Shown: one piece after another, positions 26,348 to 38,093 of the stretch | Numbering within the stretch: the stretch's first letter is position 1 | How the letters are laid out: every line of letters begins with the position of its first letter | Assembly: GCA_028292745.1 (NCBI GenBank) | Contig: JAQGLT010000127.1 | Coordinates: 1 to 64,000, forward strand | Direction: 5' to 3' | Length of the DNA: 64,000 nt | From: Polaromonas sp. | GTDB taxonomy: Bacteria; Pseudomonadota; Gammaproteobacteria; Burkholderiales; Burkholderiaceae_C | Notes under the pieces: generated by a model | Told to the model about the DNA's origin: nothing | Databases searched by the model: none | What the model saw: the letters and a program-made list of their open reading frames with translations, nothing else | Position numbers and translations under genes: made by a program

Positions 26348-27508
26348 ATGCTGGCAATGAACTACCGAGGGCCCTACCGGGTTCGCGCGGAGCAAAAATC
26401 CGCTCCTTATATCGAGCATCCGAACGACGCCATCATTCGCGTCAATCGGGCCTGTATTTGCGGGTCCGATCTGCATCTCTACCATGGCCTGGTGCCCGAC
26501 ACGCGGATCGGCACCACCTTTGGGCATGAGTTCACCGGCGTGGTGGAAGAAATTGGATCGCAGGTGCAGAACCTGAAAGTGGGCGACCAGGTGCTGGTGC
26601 CCTTCAATGTGTTTTGCGGGTCCTGCTATTTTTGCCAGCGCGAGCTGTACAGCAATTGCCACAACGTCAATCCCGAGGCCAGCGCGATCGGCGGCATTTA
26701 CGGCTATTCGCACAGCACCGGCGGCTACGACGGCGGGCAGGCCGAGTATGTCCGCGTCCCGATGGCCGACGTCGGCCCGACCGTCATTCCCTCCGATATC
26801 GACCTGGACGATGCCGTCTTGCTGACCGACGCCTACCCCACGGGCTACCAGGCGGCCGAGATGGGCGACATCCGGGAAGGTGAAACCGTGGTGGTGTTCG
26901 GCGCCGGGCCGGTCGGGATTTTTGCGGCCAAGTCGGCCTGGCTGCTGGGCGCCGGCCGGGTGATCGTGGTGGACCATGTGGACTACCGCCTGGAGTTCGT
27001 CAAGAACTTCGCGCAGTGCGAGGTGGTCAATTTCAAGGAAGTCGACGACATGGCGGTGCATATCAAGAAAATGACCGACTGGCTGGGCGCCGACGTCTGC
27101 ATCGATGCCGTCGGCTGCGAGGCGGCCGGCAGCTTTGCCCAGTCGCTCACCGGCGTCAAGCTCAAGCTGCAGGGCGGCGCCGCCACCGTGCTGCACTGGT
27201 GCATCAATTCCGTGCGCAAGGGCGGCAAGGTCTCCATCGTGGGGGTGTACGGCCCGACCTTCAATGCCATTCCCATCGGCAATGCGGTCAACAAGGGGCT
27301 GACGCTGCGCATGAACCAGGCCAGCGTGAAGCGCCACCTGCCCCGGCTGATCGAGCACATCCAGGCCGGCCGCATCAAGCCGAGCGAAGTCATCACCCAC
27401 AGAATGCCGCTGGAAGAGGTCGCCGACGCGTACCACATCTTCTCCAGCAAGCTGGACAACTGCATCAAGACGGTGCTGGTTCCACCCCGCGCCATGAATT
27501 CGATCTGA
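26348..27508 (+). CDS. Zinc-dependent alcohol dehydrogenase, formaldehyde-dehydrogenase-like
   Basis: A 386-residue medium-chain dehydrogenase. The catalytic zinc region shows CICGSDLHLYHG and GHEF; the structural zinc loop is CGSCYFCQRELYSNC; the NAD site is VVVFGAGPVGIFAAKSA. Its layout resembles the glutathione-independent formaldehyde dehydrogenase branch. CAAAGGAATATAGAC precedes the ATG at 26348; the frame extends further upstream without a good start. It precedes a 193-residue unknown protein by 15 bases. The substrate cannot be set from sequence. Confidence 0.88.
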   Translation: MLAMNYRGPYRVRAEQKSAPYIEHPNDAIIRVNRACICGSDLHLYHGLVPDTRIGTTFGHEFTGVVEEIGSQVQNLKVGDQVLVPFNVFCGSCYFCQRELYSNCHNVNPEASAIGGIYGYSHSTGGYDGGQAEYVRVPMADVGPTVIPSDIDLDDAVLLTDAYPTGYQAAEMGDIREGETVVVFGAGPVGIFAAKSAWLLGAGRVIVVDHVDYRLEFVKNFAQCEVVNFKEVDDMAVHIKKMTDWLGADVCIDAVGCEAAGSFAQSLTGVKLKLQGGAATVLHWCINSVRKGGKVSIVGVYGPTFNAIPIGNAVNKGLTLRMNQASVKRHLPRLIEHIQAGRIKPSEVITHRMPLEEVADAYHIFSSKLDNCIKTVLVPPRAMNSI

Positions 27509-27523
27509 AGGAGGCTATCCAGA

Positions 27524-28105
27524 ATGGACACTAGCACCCCCGTTACCCCCATCATTCCCATCACCCTCGCTGAAAAACCACGCGATGTCCCGGCCAAGTA
27601 TGCCCATATCAACGGCTGGGGCGCCGACCTCGACCATGCCGACCGGCCGGCCTATCCGATGGAGCGCATGCCGAACCGGCTGGGCGTGCATGCGCACCCG
27701 CCGGTGCAGCAGCTGCAGACGGTGGAAATCCTGCAGTCCATCGAGCGCCCTTCGATCACCCCCTTGTTTGGCACGCCGCAGCCGCCCTCGGGCCTGAGCG
27801 GCATGCTCCGGCGCGCCGCCTTCAAATACAGTGAAAACGACTTGCGCCACTGGCTGATCTTGCTGTTTGCCGACCGTGTCAACATGGTCGAAGGCCTGGG
27901 GGAAGACCTCAAGCGCGGGCACCTTCCCAATGTCTTCGCAGAGATGGGCGGCAAGGCGGAATTCAAATACAACCGGGAGGCCGCTATCCAGAAAGCGCTG
28001 GTGGGCGCCGCCGTGGTGAGCCTTGGTTTTCTGCTCTGGCGCCAGTCGAAAAACCGGCAGGCGCGCAGGCATGCGCGCATCGGCCGGGATCGCCAGGACT
28101 GGTAA
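27524..28105 (+). CDS. Hypothetical protein with a C-terminal membrane segment
   Basis: A 193-residue protein of unknown family. The first 70 residues are proline-rich and lack hydrophobic segments; a central region (about 100-140) holds LRHWLILLFADRVNMVEGLG; a likely transmembrane helix, KALVGAAVVSLGFLLW, lies near residues 160-176, followed by a very basic tail (RQARRHARIGRDRQ). This suggests a tail-anchored protein with its bulk on one face of the membrane. GAAGGAGG precedes the ATG. It probably shares a transcript with the dehydrogenase. Confidence 0.75.
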   Translation: MDTSTPVTPIIPITLAEKPRDVPAKYAHINGWGADLDHADRPAYPMERMPNRLGVHAHPPVQQLQTVEILQSIERPSITPLFGTPQPPSGLSGMLRRAAFKYSENDLRHWLILLFADRVNMVEGLGEDLKRGHLPNVFAEMGGKAEFKYNREAAIQKALVGAAVVSLGFLLWRQSKNRQARRHARIGRDRQDW

Positions 28106-28120
28106 GGCGGGACAAAACCT

Positions 28121-28915
28121 TCAGCGGCACATGCGGTAGCCGCCAGTCTCCAGGTGGAAATGGTCCCGGTGCACCGCGTTGTAGCCGGGGCCCAGCACGC
28201 CGTCGAAAAACCGGCAGGCGCCATCGTGCGCGCTGCTCAGAAACAGCGCTTCGCTGCCGGACCGGGCTGTTTCCTGCTGTGGGTTTTGGCGCCAGTGGTT
28301 CAGGATCGTGATGCGCTTTCCGTTTTCAAGCGTGAAACCGGCAATGTCCAGGGCATTGGCCGTGGCGTGGCGGCTGCGCGATCCGGCCAAGGCCGCTGCG
28401 TTGCCGGGCGCTGCCGCTTCGCCCCGGTTGACATTGCGGCAGGCGTAGCTGCCCAGATGATCGATGGCGGTGACGCGCTGCTGCAGGTGCCGCTGCGCGG
28501 CGGGCTGCAGGGCATGGGTTTCCCACATGAAAAATGACAGGGCCACCGGGCAGCTGAGTGCCACGGGCCCGCCGAGCCGCACGCCGGCGTTGCGCAGGCG
28601 CACGGCGTTTTCAAACCCGCAGGCCGGCCCCGTGATGCGGTCGGGCAAGAGGTCATAGGCCATGCCGGTTTGCGCCAGCGCATTCAGGCAGCGTGCCGGA
28701 TCGCTGCGGGCATGCGCCAGCTTGTAGCCGGTCAGCCAATCGGGCGGAGCCATCACATTGAGCGGCGCCCACGGGTTGAAACGCTCCGGCACCACCAGCC
28801 GGCCCGTGACAAATGCATAGATGAAGGCCGCGATCAGGCTGCACAGCACCGGCGCCACCCAGCGGCGCCTGGGTGGCCGCGCTGTGGCATCCGGTGTGGA
28901 AATCGGCGAAGGCAT
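28121..28915 (-). CDS. Extensin-like family protein, membrane-anchored
   Basis: A 264-residue protein with one N-terminal membrane helix (APVLCSLIAAFIYAFVTGRL) and an extensin-like C-terminal domain: CGFENAVRLRNAGVRLGGPV, then GSRSRHATANALDIAGFTL and HRDHFHLETGG. The S-x-HATANALDI and HRDHFH motifs resemble metal ligands of LAS-type peptidases such as VanY and MepA, so cell-wall hydrolysis is a possible role in the periplasm. It converges on the 193-residue gene with a 15-base gap. Confidence 0.85.
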   Translation of the reverse strand: MPSPISTPDATARPPRRRWVAPVLCSLIAAFIYAFVTGRLVVPERFNPWAPLNVMAPPDWLTGYKLAHARSDPARCLNALAQTGMAYDLLPDRITGPACGFENAVRLRNAGVRLGGPVALSCPVALSFFMWETHALQPAAQRHLQQRVTAIDHLGSYACRNVNRGEAAAPGNAAALAGSRSRHATANALDIAGFTLENGKRITILNHWRQNPQQETARSGSEALFLSSAHDGACRFFDGVLGPGYNAVHRDHFHLETGGYRMCR

Positions 28916-29230
28916 GGCGTTTTATACCGGAACCTGCTGAAAGCCGCGCGCAGTCAACGACTCTGCGCAGGGCCACTGAAGCGGAAGTAAAGGCATATCG
29001 GCAATGCAGGAAAGCCCGTAATCATCCGGCCTGGGTGCAACGGCCGTGGCTGTGCCAGCGTTGCTAATTGCTATTAAAAATATAGCTATAAGGCCAGATG
29101 CAGATTGCGCTGGAAGCACTTTTCATTAAAATTTTGCAGCATTTCCGAAGTTTTGCGATGGCACGGTGGGGGCGGCCTATATGACGCGTTCGGCGACGCG
29201 TTGACGGCTGCCGGCGCGTTCAGCCGGCTG
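28916..29230. other. Intergenic region between the extensin-like gene and uvrA paralogue
   Basis: No gene was recognised in these 315 bases. They hold one dispersed repeat copy (29069-29124). The extensin-like promoter should lie near 28916-29000; no clear -35/-10 pair was identified. Confidence 0.45.
29069..29124 (+). repeat. Dispersed repeat copy
   Basis: TTGCTATTAAAAATATAGCT followed by ATAAGGCC, GATTGCGCTGGAAGC and a T-rich end. The stem is clear; the GC-rich tail is diverged. Confidence 0.65.
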
Positions 29231-31917
<2,687 letters not shown>

Positions 31918-31921
<4 letters not shown>

Positions 31922-33075
31922 GAATAGGGAAACATCACCTGCTTGCGGGATTTGCGCTTGAGCAGCTGGCGCAGCGCCAGCAACGCCGCGGCGCTGCCGC
32001 CATAGACGATGGCGCGCTGCTTGAGGGTGACATGGGGCGCTGCCCCATCGATATCGACAGCAGCAGACGCTGCCGGGTGGACGGGCGTGGGCGAATCGGG
32101 CATTTCCGAGGGGCTGATCGAGAGCGGGTCCACGCGGGTTTGAACCGGCACGGGCACGACCGGCTTGCCGGGCTGCGCCTGGGCAGCGGAGGGTTGTGCT
32201 GCGGGCAATGCTTCGCCTTGCTTGTTTTTAGCCAGTGAGCCGTGCTCGTTCGCATAGACCCAGGTGAACTCCGCGCCCAGTAAAAATATCTGGGCCGAGT
32301 AATACACCCACACCAGCAGGACAACGAGGGAGCCGGCCGCTGCAAAGGAAGAAGCCACTCCGCTCTTGCCGATGTACAGGCTGATCAGCAGCTTGCCGAT
32401 CTCGAACAGGACGGCCGTGACCACCGCGCCGATCCACACATCGTGCCAGCTCACATCGGCCTGCGGCATGATCTTGAAAATCATCGCAAACAAGACCGTG
32501 GCCAGTCCGAGGGACAGCACCATGTTCAGGACATGCAGCAGGCTTTCCCAGCCCGGCAGGAGACCGCTGGCCCAGCTGCCGACCGCAGCAAGCGCCGCGC
32601 CGCTGACCAGCGACACCATCAGCAAAAAACCCAGGCCCAGAATGAAACCGAGCGACAGCAGGCGGCTGCGCAGCGTCGCCCAGAGGCCGGATGCCTTGGG
32701 GCCCTGCGGCACCTGCCAGATGCGGTCCAGCGAGCTCTGCAGCTCGGCGAACACGGTGGTCGCGCCAATGATCAGAACAACAATGCTGATGACGGTGGCG
32801 ATGATGCCCTTGGCCGGCTGGTTGGCGCTTTCCACCAGGGCCTGAACCCCTTTGGCGCCGTCCTCGCCCATCATGCCGGACATCTGCCCGACGAGTTCGC
32901 CCTGGACCGCCTCCCGCCCCCAGACCAGGCCGGCCACGGCAATGACAATGATCAGCAGCGGCGCAATCGAAAAAACCGTGTAGTAGGAAATGGCCGCTCC
33001 CATGCTGGGCGCGTAGTCATCAATCCAGGCCATGACCGATTTTTTGGCGAGTTGGTAAAAACGATTGAGGAACAT
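31918..33075 (-). CDS. YihY/BrkB family inner-membrane protein
   Basis: A 385-residue membrane protein with about six transmembrane segments. The N-terminal family mark WIDDYAPSMGAAISYYTVFSIAPLL and the later LLVWVYYSAQIFLLGAEFTW, then YAN, identify the YihY/BrkB family, whose members are of unclear function (once annotated ribonuclease BN). The tail from about residue 290 is a proline/alanine-rich linker followed by a short helix and a basic end. The ATG at 33073-33075 is chosen by family alignment. The stop overlaps the UvrA-like start (ATGA). Confidence 0.9.
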
Positions 33076-33473
33076 GTTGTCTCGCTTGCACCCAGGAAGG
33101 GAAGAATGAAAAGGGAATGCCAGCCAGTTTCTCCAATGCCGCAAAGTGCTGCCGTCGGCGTGAAGTCACGGAACTTGTAGGCGGCGGGCGACACCGCCCC
33201 GGCAACGCTGCCCAGCCGAAAAGGGATGCGGCGCCCGGCTCGGTCGCCGAGGCAGGGCGCAGGTCTGGACGGCGCCCCTTCGCTGCGCTTCGGAAAGCGC
33301 AGGCCCGACGCAATGGGGCGCAAGCGGAGCCGGAACGGGTCTGGGCAAGAATTTTGATAAAAAAGTGCCGCTGGCGCAGGTGGGATAAGCGCAGATAGCT
33401 ATTAAATTTGTAGCATTTATGGTTGCGCCTGATAGGCGTGCCGGACGCGCCGGACGCGCCTTATCCCGTCGGT
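33076..33473. other. Intergenic region between the DUF3482 and BrkB genes
   Basis: No convincing gene lies in these 398 bases. The stretch 33265-33310 is GC-rich with CGCTGCGCTTCGGAAAGCGC, a self-complementary run that may be part of another repeat type. A dispersed repeat copy is at 33359-33415. Confidence 0.45.
33359..33415 (-). repeat. Dispersed repeat copy upstream of the BrkB gene
   Basis: On the plus strand AAAAAAGTGCCGCTGGCGCA is followed by GATAAGCGCAGATAGCTATT and AAATTTGTAGCA, matching the inverse-orientation layout of the family. Confidence 0.65.
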
Positions 33474-34949
33474 TTAGGACTGGCGGGTTTCGATGGGGCA
33501 GCCGGGGTACAGCTGGCCGAGCGTTGAGGCGGTGATTGCCACAAGCACTGTGCGTGCCGCCGCCTCCGCCTGGTCCTGATTGGCGGTGCCGCGCAATGTG
33601 GGCCATAGCCCGCTGAGCGCGCTGTCGTGGGCCGCCATGGCACGCTCCACCTCGGTTTGCCAGAAGGCCGGCGCCTCGCCCTCGGCAAAATTTCCACGCC
33701 CACGCCCGAAATGGGCCACCGCCAGGTAGCGCAGCACGCCGGTGACAAGGCAGGTGCGCAAAAACGCGTCGCTGAACTGCACCGTGGGATGGCTGCGGTC
33801 CGTTGTCGAGTTAAAGCCCCAGGCCGCGCCGGCAAATGTCAGGGCGCCGACCAAGCTGCCCAGCAGGGCGCCGGCCCCCATCGTCAGGCCGCCCGCCATC
33901 AGGTCCGCCGACAGCCCGGTCGCCGCGCCCGACAGCACCGCGCCGAGCAGGCCGGCCTGCGCCTGGTCGACAGGGGCGCGAACCACGAAGTTCTCCCGTA
34001 CGCGCTTGTTGATCCGCAGGGCTTCGCCGGGGTCCAGCCGGTGCAGCGCCAGCAGCTGCCGCGTGGTCTCGCCGATGCCGGCATTGAGCCGTTCGATCAG
34101 CAGGCCCATCGCCTGCTCCTGGCGTTGCTGCTCGCCTGACTTGCGCAGGCCGACAACCTGCAGGGCTGTGTTGAGGCGGGTCTTGCTCTGGGCCTCGACC
34201 GCCTGGCTGTCCTGCGCCGCCGCCGCCAGTTGCCGCGCGACCAGCCCCATGGCCTCATGAAAGCGCGCGGCATTGTTGGCCTCCCAGGCCGCCAGCAGGC
34301 GCGCATAGCCGGCGGCCTTGGGCGGGGCGATCAGCGGGCCGATGGCTTCATAGAACACGCGCTCATGCACCCAGCAGCGGGCAAACGCGTCCATCGCCAG
34401 CACGTCCCTGACGATGGGGTAGGCCTGGAGATGATGGCGCCAGCGGTCCAGCTCGGCAGCCTCCTGCTGCGGGGGGCGGGGCGGCCCCATCTGGTTGAGC
34501 AGCACCACGACGGGCTTGCCCAGCCACTGAAGAATTTTCATTTCAGCGGCCAGGTAGCCGGCATCGCCCGGGCTTTCGGCGGAGTTGACGAGGTAAAGCA
34601 CGACATCGGCCGCGTCCCGGGCGGTTCGAAGCGCCTGCTGGCTCAGCCAGAACGGACGGTCGCGGTAGCGGTCCAGCACCTCGCGCAGGAACCAGCCGAT
34701 CGGGTTGTCGGACATGGCCAGGCGCTTGAGCAGCCGCACCGAATCGCCAAAGCCGGGCGTGTCCCAGAGCTGCAGCGAGTCGCCCAGGGGGCTGGTCAGC
34801 AGCGCATGCGACTCTGACGACAGCGTGACGTGGGCGGCATCGCGCACCTCCCCGACATCGGCGCCCAGCAGCGTCCTGGCCAGCGTGGTCTTGCCGTTGT
34901 TGGTGTGCGAAATCAAGGCGAACTGGATCTGGACCGGGGCTTCGCTCAT
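33474..34949 (-). CDS. GTPase with DUF3482 domain
   Basis: A 491-residue GTPase of unknown role. G1 is SHTNNGKTTLAR (first glycine of the usual GxxxxGKT replaced by serine); G3 is DTPGFGD; G4 is NQMG in place of NKxD. The C-terminal half is the DUF3482 region, with a glycine/alanine-rich hydrophobic stretch (LMAGGLTMGAGALLGSLVGALT) that may insert in the membrane. The ATG at 34947-34949 overlaps the stop of the DUF2868 gene, so the pair is translationally coupled. The longer frame start at 35060 lies inside DUF2868 and is not used. Confidence 0.85.
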   Translation of the reverse strand: MSEAPVQIQFALISHTNNGKTTLARTLLGADVGEVRDAAHVTLSSESHALLTSPLGDSLQLWDTPGFGDSVRLLKRLAMSDNPIGWFLREVLDRYRDRPFWLSQQALRTARDAADVVLYLVNSAESPGDAGYLAAEMKILQWLGKPVVVLLNQMGPPRPPQQEAAELDRWRHHLQAYPIVRDVLAMDAFARCWVHERVFYEAIGPLIAPPKAAGYARLLAAWEANNAARFHEAMGLVARQLAAAAQDSQAVEAQSKTRLNTALQVVGLRKSGEQQRQEQAMGLLIERLNAGIGETTRQLLALHRLDPGEALRINKRVRENFVVRAPVDQAQAGLLGAVLSGAATGLSADLMAGGLTMGAGALLGSLVGALTFAGAAWGFNSTTDRSHPTVQFSDAFLRTCLVTGVLRYLAVAHFGRGRGNFAEGEAPAFWQTEVERAMAAHDSALSGLWPTLRGTANQDQAEAAARTVLVAITASTLGQLYPGCPIETRQS

Positions 34950-36421
34950 CGTGCCCCCGACAAGGCGAGCCCGGCTTCGGCGTCCTGGGCCGAGACGCCG
35001 GGCTGAAGCAGGTTGACGAACGTGGCGGGGGCCTTGTGAAAACTGCAGAACTGCTGCCACAGCGCCCGGCGGTCGGCCACTCTGGCCTGGCTGCCGGCCT
35101 GCGTTCCGGCACGCTCAAGATACCCCGACTCGTCGATCAGCACCGCGATGCCGCGACTCGATTCGCGCACCAGATGGTCGAGCAATGCGCCGTGATTTTC
35201 GTTCTCGGGCGTTGCCGCAAGATTGAAAAGCACCGCCGTGAGCGTGGCATCGCCATCGTTCAGGGCGACCCCACGCAGCGCCTCCCGGGGCTCGTCGCCG
35301 TAGGAAATGGCCGGGCGCAGCATCAGCCGCGCCTCGTCGCCGAGCAGCTGCGTGGCCAGGGTGCGCAGTCCCTTGTCGCGGTTTTCGTCGACCATGAAGC
35401 TGTAGGGCAGCACGCGCAGCAGGCCGGGCGCGCCGCCCAGGGTCTTGAGCAGCTTGCGAAAGTAGGGCTGCTCCGTGTCCAGCGGGAAGTTGGCGGCCCA
35501 CTTCCTGGCCCGCCAATGCGCCACACCGGCCAGCAGGCTGCGCGGCACCACGACCAGCAGCAGCAAGGTGGCGGCATACAGATGCACCCAGCGCGCACCG
35601 CCGAGGGTCGAGGGCGTTTGACCGAAGCGCAAGGCTTCGATGTCGGCAATCGAGAAGCCCTGCAGCGGGAGAACCAGCACGGCAGGGGTGAACAAGGCCG
35701 ACAGCAGCGCATGCACCTGAGCCGCATCGAGAAAAGTGCTCTCCCAGCCTGCCGAATACTGCGAAAAGTAGCCTCGCGCATAGAGGGAAAGCGCCGCGCC
35801 GAGCGCAAAGAGAGCGGCGCTGGCATGCGCCGCGCGTGCCAGCCGCGCCAGGGCCAGCGGACGGCTGAGCTGCGCCCATTCCACCCAGAAGACCGTCAGA
35901 GCCGCCACCAGGCCGGGGGACAGCTTGCGCGGCAGACGGGGCCGGCCCAACTGGAGCAGGCGGGGGAAAAGCGTCTCAGGCGATTTTTTTCCTGCCCAGG
36001 AAAGCAGCGGCCAGACGGCCATCCCAAGGTAGACTAGGAGGTTCCAGCCAATGATGAGCAGCAGCGGGGCGGACAGCAAATCGACCCGGTGCGGGTCGGT
36101 GATCCGGTCCAGCAGCATGCCGGCCAGCAGGGCCGCAACGGGCAGCAGGGTCAACAAGAGGGACAGGTTGCCCGACAATTGATTGAACGCGGCGAAGGCC
36201 GGATGCCGCTCGCTGATCCGCTTGAGGATCTGTCCGGCGCGCTGCCGCAGGAATTCATCTGCGGTGACCGGTGTGCGGGCATGGGCGGCCTGCCATTGCG
36301 CCAGTTCTTTCGCGCTGCGGCTGGCATAGCGGCGGTCCTCCTCGCTCAGGATCTCGAAGCCGCGATCGGTGGTCTCGATTGCCCGCACCAGCATCACCTC
36401 CCGCGCCGCCTGCTCATTCAT
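34946..36421 (-). CDS. DUF2868 family membrane protein
   Basis: A 491-residue protein of the DUF2868 family. It begins MNEQAAREVMLVRAIETTDR with AGAGGAACACC upstream. Hydrophobic segments occur near LSLLLTLLPVAALLAGMLL and LLLIIGWNLLVYLGMAVWPLL and twice more in the middle, so four or more transmembrane helices flank a soluble C-terminal part. Function is unknown. It is the upstream partner of the DUF3482 GTPase with a four-base overlap, which argues that both proteins act together at the membrane. Confidence 0.85.
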   Translation of the reverse strand: MNEQAAREVMLVRAIETTDRGFEILSEEDRRYASRSAKELAQWQAAHARTPVTADEFLRQRAGQILKRISERHPAFAAFNQLSGNLSLLLTLLPVAALLAGMLLDRITDPHRVDLLSAPLLLIIGWNLLVYLGMAVWPLLSWAGKKSPETLFPRLLQLGRPRLPRKLSPGLVAALTVFWVEWAQLSRPLALARLARAAHASAALFALGAALSLYARGYFSQYSAGWESTFLDAAQVHALLSALFTPAVLVLPLQGFSIADIEALRFGQTPSTLGGARWVHLYAATLLLLVVVPRSLLAGVAHWRARKWAANFPLDTEQPYFRKLLKTLGGAPGLLRVLPYSFMVDENRDKGLRTLATQLLGDEARLMLRPAISYGDEPREALRGVALNDGDATLTAVLFNLAATPENENHGALLDHLVRESSRGIAVLIDESGYLERAGTQAGSQARVADRRALWQQFCSFHKAPATFVNLLQPGVSAQDAEAGLALSGAR

Positions 36422-36494
36422 GGTGTTCCTCTGTGAAGGGGCATCGCTGGACAGGCGGCATGGGGATGGGATGCGGGATGTGCGGAATGGGCCT

Positions 36495-37739
36495 TTAGGC
36501 GGGCAGCGCCACCTGATGGTCAACGCTGAACTGGTAGTCCTTGAAGATGTGCTCGGCGCTCAACGGCTGGTAGGTGCCGTCGGGCAGTTGCCGGCTGGTG
36601 TCCTTGAGCCGGTAGGTCGTGCTGCCGCAAGTCCAGCAGTTGTAGTTGCGCATGTGGGTGCACAGGCAGGTCTTGTCCATGACCGACAGGTTCTTGCCAT
36701 CGGGATGGATCACGATCTGCTGGTTGTAGGCGGTGATGTAGGCGCAGTTGCCGTTGCCGTCGAGCAGATAGCCGTAGGCCTCGCAGTTGGGGCGTATGCC
36801 CGAGCCGATGGCCGGCGTGCTTTTGAGCATGCGCATCGGGTAGCCGGTCGGCGAAATCGTGTTCACCTCGATGTCCTCCTCGCTGGCCCTGAAGTATTCC
36901 TGCTTGACCTTGTCCGGCAGCCCGCATTCATTGGCCACGGTGAAGCGCGTGGCCACCTGCACGGCGGCGGCGCCGTTTTCAAGGAATGACACGGCATCGG
37001 TACCGGTGAAGATGCCGCCTGCGGCAATCAGGGGAATCTCCAGCTGCTCGGCTTTGAGGAAGGCCGAGATTTCGGCGACGATGGTGGCCAGGTCGTACTG
37101 CGCCCAGTCCATCCCGAAGCCCAGGTGGCCGCCGGCCAGCGGGCCCTCGACGATCACGTAGTCGGGCAGCCGCTGCAGGCGCGCCGTCTTGCGCAGAAAA
37201 AGCTGCAGCGCCCGCACCGACGAGACGATGATGCCCAGCTTGGCATCGCGAAACCGGGGGTGGTCGGCCATCAGCGCGAACGAGCCCAGATGCAGGCCGG
37301 CGCTCAGGGTGATGCCGTCAATGCCGGCATCCAGCGCCGAATTGAGCCGCACCTGCAGCGTGTCGCGCGGCGAGTTCATCGTCAGCTTTTCCATGCAGTT
37401 GATGAAGATCATGCCGTCGCCGCGCTTGGCATCCATGGTGGTGCCGACGTGCAGCTTGGTCGCCTCGGCCAGCCGGCCCAGGTCAAACTGGACCACGCTC
37501 TTGTCCGAGTTGTCGATGTTGTGCTTGTAGAACCGTGTTTTTTCCTTGACGAAAGTTGTGTCGAAGCGCCGGTCGGACACGTCCTGGACCATGGCGTCGG
37601 AAATATGGCCGATACCGCCGAGGCGGGCCACTTCTAGTGCCAGCTCGGCCGTGGAAATATCGACGCCCATTCCGCCAATGATGATCGGAACCAGCTCTTT
37701 TTGGCCGAACTTCAGGCGGAAATCATCAACTCGTTTCAT
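36495..37739 (-). CDS. Nitronate monooxygenase-like flavoprotein with cysteine-rich tail
   Basis: A 414-residue protein of the FMN-dependent 2-nitropropane dioxygenase/nitronate monooxygenase family. IIIGGMGVDISTAELALEVA at the start, EGPLAGGHLGF in the middle and IAAGGIFTGTDAVSFLENGA later form the FMN-binding TIM barrel. AAGGA six bases before the ATG at 37737-37739 decides the start over the ATG 33 bases upstream. The C-terminal 100 residues are unusual: CLCTHMRNYNCWTCG gives a cluster of cysteines that could bind metal or a cluster. The true substrate is unknown. Confidence 0.8.
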   Translation of the reverse strand: MKRVDDFRLKFGQKELVPIIIGGMGVDISTAELALEVARLGGIGHISDAMVQDVSDRRFDTTFVKEKTRFYKHNIDNSDKSVVQFDLGRLAEATKLHVGTTMDAKRGDGMIFINCMEKLTMNSPRDTLQVRLNSALDAGIDGITLSAGLHLGSFALMADHPRFRDAKLGIIVSSVRALQLFLRKTARLQRLPDYVIVEGPLAGGHLGFGMDWAQYDLATIVAEISAFLKAEQLEIPLIAAGGIFTGTDAVSFLENGAAAVQVATRFTVANECGLPDKVKQEYFRASEEDIEVNTISPTGYPMRMLKSTPAIGSGIRPNCEAYGYLLDGNGNCAYITAYNQQIVIHPDGKNLSVMDKTCLCTHMRNYNCWTCGSTTYRLKDTSRQLPDGTYQPLSAEHIFKDYQFSVDHQVALPA

Positions 37740-38093
37740 CAGCTTCCTTGTTGGGATGGTGGGGGTTGCCATGAATGCAACCCATTTTTGACCCTGTTCA
37801 GGGCGACTGGCAGAAATTTTTCACTACCCATAATGGTAATGCCTTGACAGCCTCCAGTTTTTCCGGGCGTGTAGTAAACATTCGCCAGAAACAGGTTTTG
37901 CATCAAGGCAGCTGCACTGCAGCTGGCCTGGGAGGGTTCTTTGCCTGATCTGGCTTGGAAGCGTGTGCCAATCGCCTTGCCCGGCGCTGCGCCAAACAGC
38001 ATCGCCCTGGAGTTTGCATAATGGCCTTTCGCATTGCCTTCCTTTATCAACCTGCTGATCGGCCTGCCGGTCGGTTTTTCTGGAGAAAACTTC
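37740..38093. other. Intergenic divergent promoter region
   Basis: These 354 bases separate two divergent flavoprotein genes. No further gene, hairpin or repeat copy was recognised. Promoters for both sides must lie here but no clear consensus boxes stand out. Confidence 0.4.
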
